A DNA stretch of 64,000 nucleotides from positions 32,812,908 through 32,876,907 of the forward strand of contig NW_022145604.1 in NCBI RefSeq assembly GCF_000002235.5. The letters run 5' to 3'. The notes beneath the pieces were generated by a model, which saw only the letters and a program-made list of their open reading frames with translations, searched no databases and was not told where the DNA came from. Made by a program: the position numbers and the translations under genes. Of this stretch, positions 50,976-62,837 are shown one piece after another. Origin of the DNA: Strongylocentrotus purpuratus. Lineage: Eukaryota; Echinodermata; Echinoidea; Camarodonta; Strongylocentrotidae. Position 1 is the stretch's first letter, and each line of letters begins with the position of its first letter.

Positions 50976-52488
50976 TGGTCTCTTCCATTATATATTGTGT
51001 CTTTTTCAATCAGTACTTATTTGCGTGCAGAAGATATCATTCATTATTCAGATTAGATTGGTTTGGTACACACACAATGGAACCAATACTATCTTTGCAA
51101 GGTAAGATAAAATATTGAGACTTGGTTTTCCCCATAATAGTTTACAGCCTTCCAAGAATGACAAACCATAATCTAACCCATGATACATAAATAACTTCAC
51201 ATTGTCAAAGGTGGCTTCACTTCCTCAATAATATATGACCATTTTCAACACTACACTACACTTCAGTTCAGCAGATCTTGCAGATGCATGAATTCATGTC
51301 ATCTACAAATCTGAAATATTCCATTTGTGTCTCTTTCTGACAAATCAACCAAGAAGGCCTAAAATAATGGCTCAAGACAAGTAGCCCCATTTCTGAATTT
51401 AATGCCTAACTCAAGTAAAACATTATTCATTTTGAAGTGAGTGTAATGTATTCCTTCTCATTAAGACTGTATATACATGTACCTTGTTAGCTTATTGCAC
51501 ACAAGGTGTACTGCAAATTGAGCAATCACATACACTAGTACATACACGTATTGACATTATAAAAATGCAAATTTGTTCAGCAATGTCACGCATAATTATC
51601 CCCATGTACAGGTGATCATCATAACTGTAAAATTTGTAGCAGGTGCGCGCTACATGATATCAAGTTGGTTTGCACTGAAGCAGAAAAGTGAGAGAAAAAG
51701 GTCAGTGAAAGTTTAAGCAAATTATGATTAAAAATAAATCGTTTTGGCAATTACAATACAGTGAAATATCTTACGAGCTATTTCACAATTTGTTCTCTTC
51801 AACCGAGGTCTCCTCGTCTTTCTTTATTCTACATTACCAAAACGTGGGGGGAAAGATCATTTGCATACTCTAGTCCTAAATTATGGAATGGCCTTCCTGA
51901 AGACATCAAAAAATGTTTATCTTCTGATTCTTTCAAAACTCATCTCAAAACATTCCTTTTCAAGTCTTGATCGTTTTTCCTGTTTACACGCGCCTTGAGC
52001 ACTCCACAGAGTGGATTTGGCGCGATATAAGTTACATTATTATTATTAATTTATTATTATTATTGTACTGTAATGATTATACACTATTATATTTTGTCAC
52101 ATGTGTTTTCTGGAGAAGTGCAGAAGTTCATAAACTTTCATTTTGTTTGTTCTTGATGACAGAATAAATTTGTTTCATACAGGTGATGTATAAAAACATA
52201 TTTGCAATAAATATATTAAGGGTGAATGTATTATGATAACAACTTTCTTCCGGGAATTGTTTGTTTGTTTGGTTTTTGTACAGAGCAAATGGGAGGGGAG
52301 CTCGCAAGATACATCACACAGTTGCCAATTTGTGTTGGTTTGATCACAACGTCAAAAATAAATAACTTTCTTAATTTTAATCAGAATTTGATTAATCTGT
52401 CACTGACCTTCTCATTTTTTTGTTGATTCTATTAAAACCAACATAATATCAGGGTGGACGTACTACCCCTTTAAATCATGATTTCTGT

Positions 52489-52529
<41 letters not shown>

Positions 52530-55500
52530 TACCATGTTCTTTTTGTTTTAAATGTATATTTTCTTTGTTTGTCATTCCTATGTGTATACAAACCTTGACC
52601 ACATTTCTAATTGAACAAGGTCCCTTTCATTTCCTCCTATTATCAGTCCATTCAGTTTCAATGAATGGATCAAAACCTTAAAATAAAAGACAAGCCAAGT
52701 GCATGAAAGATGACAAGAGGGATATGCTTCCTCTTAGACGGAAATTTGCCAGCTATCTAGTTGATTAGTGGGCAGGGCAGCAGGCATGCAGGCATGGCAT
52801 GGCAGAGGTTGTTCAGCTGAGCTGAGCTGAGCTGAGCTGGTTTGAGAAGAGAAGGTTTGATGAAAACTAGAGCGCGCTACATAGAAAGGTCAGAGGGAAA
52901 GTAGAGAATAGCCAGCCAAGGATGGGAATCAATCAATAATGCAGAACCTTGTACGCTGGTAGGCTAAAAATAAAAATCTCATCGATATGTAATAAGTCCT
53001 GACCTGGGAGGTACCTAGCCAGCGAGGGAGAGACAAGAGATCGTTGATCATCACGTACAGATATCAACAACTACAGTATCGATGGTGCATGTCCTCATAG
53101 TCAACAAGATACGATAGGCTCCAATGAATATTGATAAGGAACGATTAAATACTTGTAAAATTAACTTTGGCTACATGTAAAAATAACAAATTGTTAGTTT
53201 TAACAATCTGGCAAGGCATTTATCAACTAACTTTGGTATCTTTTTATTCTCTGACAGAAGCATAAAAGAAGGCAACTATTCTGCATCATGGCAGCCATTA
53301 ATATCATTGTTAAACTATCTCTATTCATTGATAAACGTCATAATCATGGCTGCATGTACATGTACAAACTCTGCACAATCAGCAGTACATATTACGAAAA
53401 CTAATTGCAGATCTTTAATGATTGTTTTCATGTACTTAAATGTCATTTAAGCAGTTACCAACCATATCCATGTCGCCAATTGCTTTACTCTTTTATTGAA
53501 TATTAGATATACTCACTTTATATTATGTAAATGCAAGTAATGATAATTTGAACACTACAACAAGATGTACATTTATACTGTCAAGTTAAGTGAATCTATA
53601 AAAAAAACCTATGTCGAGGTGCTATCCTTACATGTATACTATAGTTTGAATAGTGTGTATTATTCATTTTTAAATATTGATGTATTTTCATAAACATCAT
53701 TTTATATGTACTATAATCCAATAAGTCGCACGTACTTGGTAGATTTAAGGGAGTATTCCCAGTGGGGGGAAGGATGACCTAATTTAGAGATCAACGCTTC
53801 AAAAGAAAAAGGAAATGTAAACGGTGAGTACGCTTCACGCTTGGCTTCACGATTCACAAACTGCGGTGGTTGCTTGCTATTACACCTTGAGTATTTGCAT
53901 TAGAGAGCTATGAATAGGTGCAGCTAGTCAACAGAGTTAGCATAGCATCCAGGCCAGGCCAGGCCAGGCAGGCCAGCTAGGCCAAGGTACAAGGTTATGT
54001 TGATGGAGTTCATTGTCATAGATCAACACTATACTGCATGGACGCACCTAGCTAGCTCAGTCAAATAGAGAAATGAGAGCAAGTTTGACATCTTTTGAAA
54101 GCTATTATTAGAGTGTGTACAGAGAGAGCTTTTATTTATTTCTATTTCCTGCTATGATGTTATCAATCAACACGCTGTGAACAAGATTCTGAACACTTGA
54201 AAGCTCAAATATAAAATGAAACAGACACAATGTGTATGACATCGTACAATCTATGTGCATTCTAAACAACATGTTATGTGGAATAATGAGTCAAACCCAA
54301 ATGTGGATATTTGTTTGTTAGTATCCTGTCAAGTAATAAACACCTCTTCAAAATGAAATACAAATATGAACAAGATTGAAAGAATCTATAATTTTACTAT
54401 TTTAGCAACGAGTATTATAAGTTACAAAGTCCATTAGAAAGATAAGTGTTAAAAGAAAACGTACATTGATTTACCTTTAAAACTATAGAGCCCACACTTC
54501 TCAAACATACACAGACAGATAGTATAAACCTTCAACATTGAGTTGACAATGCTTTCTTGCTTTCTTTCTTCTGTCTGAGTTTCTTTCTTCCCTCCTTTCT
54601 TCCTTCATTTTTGAGAGATGATGTTAAGGTGCTCTTTCCAATTTTAAAAATGAAAACGATTGTCCTAAATGACCTCCAAACCCCATGTCACTGTGAGGAT
54701 CTAGCAGTATGTAGCTACATAATTCTCAAAAATTACCTTTCATGAAAATCTACTACATGTTCATGTATAATTCATCAATGAATTCTCTTCTCTCATCAAA
54801 CCAGAATTTTTTTTATCTGATGAATAATTATCCTGCATTACATCAAAATATGCATATATGTAGACATATGTTTGTGTAACCTTCAAAGCATTTAATCAAA
54901 ATCAATCCAGCTTTGCTCAATCAGTGCCTAGCTAGCTCAAGGTGAAATCAATGTACATGAACAATGAACCAGTGAACAAGGTGTGTGTCTATGCATGTGT
55001 GTGTACAAGTAGAGACTGAATTGTAATAATGTTTATGACATTAAACATTAACCAATAAGTAAACATCCACCTGATGGGTGATATACTGTATCCTGTTAAT
55101 GATGTCATTGACGTTGCACAGAAAGGTAACATGAAGCTCCTCATTAGAAAAAAATGAAAGCTTTTTTGTGTGTGTTGTCCCTCCTCCTCCTTTTTCTTCT
55201 TTTAACTTTTTACTTTTTGTATTTACTTCTATCTTTCTTTCTTTTTTTTTCTTTCCTTCTTTCTTTCTTTTCTTTTAATAAAGTCCATAGTGATTCAAGA
55301 ATAACAGGATATACATATCACACACACACACACACACTCTCTCTCTCTCTCTCTCTCACACCCTCTCTCATATCTACTTTATCAAATAAAAATACTTACA
55401 TGTACCGTATGCTTTAAAATAGATCAGTGTTTTCACCAAGGGATTCTCTACAAATTTGATTCCTACTAGGTACCCCCTACACAATAACTCTCATTCAATC

Positions 55501-58090
55501 TTACGCAGCATATACATGTACTCCTATTAAGGAATACTTGATAAGAAAAGAGCAAATGATACTGACACAACCATACTTTCAAAACAACATGAGTCCTTTC
55601 CTTTAAGCAGATAAGGCTCAAAATATTTGTTATAATTATCCAGATTCTGTCACAACTATATCATGATTTTTTTTAAATATACAAAATGTATGCCTTGCAT
55701 TAGACGATTCAGCAATGAGTGTCAATGCAGCCAGGCAAGTTGTGGTTTTTTTTTTACATTAGCATATGATGATAGAATGAGTAATCTAATTGATCATACC
55801 TGTTTTTCTGAGGGGAAAGTTGCTGCTATCATATTGGCCAAACCCCATTGGCTGGTGATGAAACTGGGGTGATACATTATGTGGAGGGGAATGGTGATCC
55901 ATCGAGCTGGGAGGGGTCCTGTCAAAAAATCAAAATAACATGTCATGATTAAAATGCATCTTGAAGGGGAAGTCCAACCTGGTATTAAGTTAGATTTAAT
56001 AGGAGCAGAAATATTAGAGAAACATGTCAGTGAAAGTTATGAGCAAAACCCAACTAAAAATAAGAAAGTTATGCCTTTTTGAAGGTGTGATCCAATAAAC
56101 ACATTGGCAACTCTGTGAGGTATCTTGCCAGGTCCTCTCCCATTTGCCCTACATACTATTAAATAACAAATTAAATATTAATAGTACTTAAAATATTGTG
56201 AGAAAAATTAATTCAATTATGTAGGTTGGTTTCATTTGTAGGACCCTGGGAGTAAAGATGAGCATCACAACCACATCCTCCTCACCCACCCCTCCCCTCC
56301 CCACTCCACACCCCACCCCTACCCACTCCTCTCCTCACCCCCACCCCACCCCTCCCCACTCCCCACCCCACCCCTCCCCACTCCTCTCCTCACCCCACCC
56401 CATCCCTCCCCACTCCACACCCCACCCCTCCCCACTCCTCTCCTCACCCCACCCCATCCCTCCCCACTCCTCACCCCACCTCACCCCACCCCTCCCCACT
56501 CCCCACCCCACCCCACCCCTCCCCACTCCCCACCCCACCCCTCTCCCTCCTTTTCCCTCTCAAGCTGTATGTAGAGACCCTAGGATCCCAGGCATTTCAT
56601 TCATTGAATCCTGGTATTGAGGTTTGATAAGATAATATATGTGGTTGGTTTCTGTCAAGCAGAGTATGTTTTTTTACTTTCAAAAGAAAAACAGAGTTCA
56701 ACCTTTTAAAAGTAACTGACCATCAAAGATGTTAGAAAATGAGACATATTAAACCTAATGTATGCTATAGACATACATGTCTATTATCAAATGAAATATT
56801 ATACAAAATAATGGCATTGAGGTTAATACAAGGAAATCAACAAGAACGTTGAATATTATATTTCCTTATTGACAAATTATGAAAATAATCATTTTTGATC
56901 CAATCAAACTTTTACATTTTGTAAGATAAGGGGTACAAACTTAACAGACAATGAAGGTTAAACATGCATTTACACTTAATCCGTATTTCACATTCCACTC
57001 ACATATTCCCAATATGCACAGACTTTCATACAAAATTGAAATTGATATGAGTGGGTTACTAATAGGAAAAACACTCATTTAATACAATCCCCATACTAGC
57101 TTTTGGTTATATTCAAAGGTGTATGTATTCACTAGTCACTCAAACATGCAAAACTCACTGACTTATACAAATAAATGAAAAACTGGTTTTGCAATATATC
57201 TGTTCAAGGGTCAACAAACTCTATATGTGGGTCGAGTCATATATCTCTTTTATTATACAAGTATCTATTCTCTAGGACTAATAGATCAGTGATTGAAAGC
57301 AACGTGTAACCACAGAGGACAAACAGGATAAGGAGTCTGATGCTATGATATTCTTGGAAAAGTACATGAATAACCTAATAAAGCATTCACCATAGAAAGT
57401 ATCATAAAAACCTCTATATCAAATGGACTTTAATTAATGAAAGAAAACTGTTGGACTGGATTCTAAATTTCAGTTTGATAGTTTGATAATCATATATCCT
57501 TTGAATCTTAATGATAAAATGTCCCTATGTTATTCATTCTTCTCTCTTCTGGGGATAACCATTTAAATGTATACGAACAATGTACCATCGTGCACAACCA
57601 ATTGAAACGTTTCCCTCTTCCTAATTTCCAGCTTGTTTCAAAAGAGACTTACCAATGCCTATAGGGAGGTGAGTGGTTAAGAGGTCCACTCCCTCCATAG
57701 TCGGTTCTTTGTTGCCGATTCAAGAGAAACTTCTGCAGTTTATCCTTAACTTCTGTTGAAGCATTGGCACCTAAGGAATGAAAACATAAAACATTCATAA
57801 GAAATTGTGAATTTCTAAGTACTCTTTTTGTATGTTTTAAAAATATATGTCTTTAGAAATGCTGTTCCATCTCAATAACAATACCCAATACATTCAAAGA
57901 TGTGTTCAATTTTAAATGCACAAAGTAAATCAATACTGCTTCATTAGATGCTGATACTGATAAGACTTTACATGCATGACAATAAATGAAACAAGACAAA
58001 ACTCAACCTTCCTTAGGCATATCTTTTCTTTTCCTCATCTCCTATTCACAAATTCAGTGAGCTATTGCCATGGTTACAAACCCTGCAATA

Positions 58091-58133
<43 letters not shown>

Positions 58134-60046
58134 GAATGCATCTACAAAATGCATTCTTTTCATGCCTAATCCTTTTTTTAAAGTAAGAACTCGATCGCTC
58201 TCTATCTCGATCTATATTTGTGAAAGCAGAAAAACTCTCCTTTTGATTCAAAAGAGACTTCTTTACACCCTCTTATTAAGTCAAACACTTTTTTGTATCA
58301 AAATCTATTTTGAGAGGCGTTTTCTCGCAATCTTTGCATGATCGTATTTATATCTCAATCCACATTACGCGTCTTGCCGATTCATCATGCCAAAAATAAC
58401 TCCAGCGACTCGAGCAACGTCAGTCCACTGTTTGCCTCTCTCAAACAAAAGGGACAAGGTATCGCATAAAACAGAGTAAGAATGCATCCCTGAAAGATAT
58501 TCCACATTACACGTATGTAGAGAATGAACACAGCTCTGTAGAGACATAACAACTTCTCTTCTTGTAAAGTCTTTACAGAATCCATTTTATGATCAATCTT
58601 TTTATGTCTATCTCCTAACTGCTAACTAAAGAAGATTTAACCACTCAAGATAAATATATTACTACATGTATCTTTATCTAATACTCAATGGAAATAATGT
58701 TCTTTTATGATGTAAAAATATTTTTTCTATAGTTTGCTACATCTTGATGTAAAATGTACCACAACATTCAGTTAATCTCAATTACTGAAAATGCATAATT
58801 CATGACGGAAAGAAAACTTCCTGAAATAATTTTTGACCAAAAAAACTTCAAAAGAGAAATTATATCAATATTTAAAAATAATAACAAAATTTCCAGCTCT
58901 CCATTTATACAATCATCATAGTAAATTTAATAAATGAATATTTCTAAATTATTATCACCTTCCTTCCCCTTCAGCTTTCTACTCAATTACATTTAATAAA
59001 CTAAACAACACTTTACTGCTTAATAATGATCTCAATAACAGCTTGACAAAAACAATTGCCATCCTCTACTCTGTTTAATCCTCAACTTCCAATTTCTTCA
59101 TCCATCTTTCAACCGCGAATCTTCCCAACCCCCTCAATCGCAAAAATATATTTTTAGCAGGATGAAAATAGCCTGGATGCTAAAAAGAGTCTCTGTGTAC
59201 TGTGAGAGAGAGGGAGAGAGAGAGAGGGGAACTGAATGGGAGACAGTGAAAACCTCATCCGTACAACAACACGGTCCTACATACGTCACAGCACTAGAGC
59301 AGCGCATAATTGCATTTCCATGAATCGTGTCTAAAAGACGCCACTTTTAGACAGGAGGAGAGAGCTAGAAATAGAAAGAGGTAAACAGACTTGCTGACGT
59401 ACGTACGTACACAGGATAAATGCTGGAATAAGAAGGAGAGCTAGGGAGGGTACCACGCTCGCTCCTCACTTTCCCATAACGGGCAACAAACTATTGATTT
59501 TATTGAACCTTACAATATTTTTAACTTGTAATTTTATCCCCATGTCTTAAAATGGGATTGCAGCAGTTGAGATATTTTCCTTGTTTTCTGATGTGAGACT
59601 CTAGTTCTATAAATGCAGACATTGTTCCTATTTAGGTAACACTGCTTGCTATTAAAGACATATCCTGTTTGTATTGTACTCATAATTTCATGTGCATGCA
59701 TATGCATTCAGCAGACCAATGAACATAGCTCCAGAAATAAGTTGTATTCATGTGGACAATTTGATTTTTGTGTTGTTGTTTTGGGTTTCTTAAATCAATT
59801 TCCACAATGGCAGTATAAATTATCCACTAACCATTGTTTTCCTAAAATCTCTACAATTAACTCCTTTTCCAAAGACCAAAATATTGTCTCTAGTGACTTT
59901 ATCTTCATCTTGGAGCATTGAGAAATCTTCCACTTCCTGCAATTGCCATCTCTTTGAAGATCTCACAGATATTCCTCCTCCTCTACCTCCTTCCTTACAC
60001 TCTCTCCTACAGTGTGTCTATCCTTCATTATCCTTATCTCTCAGCC

Positions 60047-60093
<47 letters not shown>

Positions 60094-62805
60094 GCCATTC
60101 TGTATCAGCTCTAGAATGTTGGAAAGGCTATCACACACATTCCCTTCCCATCATCTCTCTGTAGCATCTCCTTTCTGCTCTCCTATAGTGTAGGCCTGTA
60201 ATTATGTGTACCCCCCCCCCCTCCTCTCTCTCTCTCTCTCTCTCTATCCATGCCTATCTCCTCTCTTCGCCCTTTTCATTCTTTATATACTTTCTTTAAA
60301 ACAACCTTGTAAAGGTATTTCTACTTAATTAACTAATTCTTCTTCCCTCATATCTCTCACATATACGCACACATACCAAATATCTTTTGGATTGGATTGG
60401 ATACCTTCCACCTTCTCAGTACAAGAAATTCCTTTCCATCTCCATTCCTCTCCATCTTCTTCCCCTCTTTCTTCAATCATCGCAGCTGTACACCTTGCAT
60501 GACGACACCCCCCCCCCCTCTCTCTCCCTCTTCCTACCTACCTTACATCCTGCAAGACAATTCTATTCTCTGCACTTGAACGTGATCAGTACAAGGGCTT
60601 CTAAAACCTTTCCCTCGCTCGCTCGCTCCCTCCCTGCTAAAAATAGCTCAGCTAGCAGATGCGCTGCCTGCCTTTCTCTCTCTCTCTCTCCGTCCGTGGT
60701 TAATAAAGCCCCATCACAGCGATGTTGCGTACATCCAGCCATATTGTGTGTCACTAGAGAAGATCCCCGCTTTCCCCGGGGTAGTACCGCTGCTGAGCTT
60801 CAAGCCTGCCTGCCTAGCTAGCTACGTGGGCGAATGTTTGTGCGAGCGCTCAACCATCGCTCATCCATGTATTTAAAAATAGCCTTCCCCCATCGGGAAG
60901 TCAGTTGCAGAGCGACCAAAATAGACGCTCTAAATTTGGCGTTGTATTTGTCGAGTTGTGACGATTTTAGAAAATCTCATTTGGAAAAGGTATTTTGTTT
61001 CCGCATTTAGCCAGAAAGCATTTGCGGTGAAAAACTCCAGTATAAAGATGAGAAAATAAAATCTCTATAAAGAAGAACAATTAGGATTTAAACGATTGCG
61101 TACAAGTGAATGTCTAAAATTATCTTGCATACGTTCATCAAAAAAACATACATCCTCCAGAAAATCAAGCTAGCAATAAATTCTTGAATATTTATTGTTC
61201 CATTTTTGAGGAATTACGTCAAAAGACGGAAACAATTAAACACTACCATTACAATAAAGAGAAAAACTTGTGACATCATTAAGAGTCTATCCAATCCATG
61301 GCATTACGATATAGGGATAATTGTGTGGGGTGTTGTTTCTGACAGGTATTATTTGAAGGCTATACATTTTGTATGCGATTGTACCAAACTGCATACATTG
61401 ATGTGTTACAGGAGAAAGGTATTGATGTTTTCGAATAAAAATACATGTACACATCTTCTTCTTCTTAATAAGAGTTACACAGCTGTTGTTTCTTTCCAAT
61501 GATCTACTTTGCTTGAAGAGTAAATCATTACAGGACAATAGAAGTCGACATCATGTTCATATACTGGGTATGTCCATATTACAATAACAAACATCTCTCT
61601 GATCAGACTAATTGACCTTTTTCATGCGTCATGCATACATGTATTGTGTATAACGTCCTTGTTTTCACGAAGTGACGGTAGTGAGGAAAATCGTCACGCA
61701 AAGTGAATGCAATTTTTTTTCACTACCGTCACTTTGTGAAAACAGCGACGATAATTGTCTTGTCTTTCAAAAGGAATTAATGCACTTCAGATCTGAAAGT
61801 CAGGAGCTAGACCCTTGATATAAACAAGAAGCCTGGGGAAAGCTCTTTCTTTCTAAAGCTCTATAATGAGAAGAACAAGCTTTATAGTCTTCAGATGAGA
61901 GTACGATGTGGTAAAAGGATAGAATCTTCAATCTATATACTTCTTAAAAATCATGAATACTGATAAAGCTATCGATCATTACTCACTTCACTTTACTCTT
62001 GCCTTTACTTTGCATTACATCCATAATACAATGCATTCAATCATTTTCATTTCCATTACAACCAGTCACTAAATGCCTTGTATTCATCCTACTTGACTAA
62101 GTATCTATTTAGAATAAATGCCTTAGATTCATCCTACTCGACTAAGTATCTATTTAGAATGAATGCCTTGTATTCATCCTACTCGACTAAGTATCTATTT
62201 AGAATGAATGCCTTGTATTCATCCTACTTGACTAAGTATCTATTTAGAATGACTGAAAGACTGAACAAAGATTCATTCTATTATCAATCCATCTGATTTC
62301 TGTTACTATACTAGATAGTTCCTCTGTGATCTCGAGACTGCACTGTGCCCCTCGACTTCGTGTCGGGGCACAGCTCAGTTTCCAGATCACCTTGGGCAAT
62401 ATAGTTTTAACCGTGCCCCTCAAAGCAGTCAATATATATGTTAAGTAGAAAATAACAAATAGGACTCATTATAAAAAGTTTATATAAATGAATGCCATAT
62501 TTTTACACACATTGATATTTCAAATAGGTAAATAGCACTAAAATTATTTTTAAATGTCTCCCAGCATTTTAGAAGAATGCATTAAATGCCATTAAACCAG
62601 TAGCAATGTTTCCATTTTACAGGTCTAATTATATTTTCAATATTATGATTTATTTTCAAGCCATTAGAAATCTCTTCTTACATGTAGTTTTCAGAGGGCA
62701 GGAAGAAAGATGATTTTTTCGTTAAATGCACACAGATGAATTGTCTTACTTTGCTTACTTTGCTTCTTTGCTAACAACTGCTCGAGATGTTGCTTCTGAG
62801 CTTGT

Positions 62806-62837
<32 letters not shown>

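Noticed and set aside
50625-51105. Open frames of 143 and 154 residues
   Set aside because: CT/C-rich low-complexity tract in an HDAC intron; Ser/Leu/Pro composition on one strand and Arg/Glu on the other.
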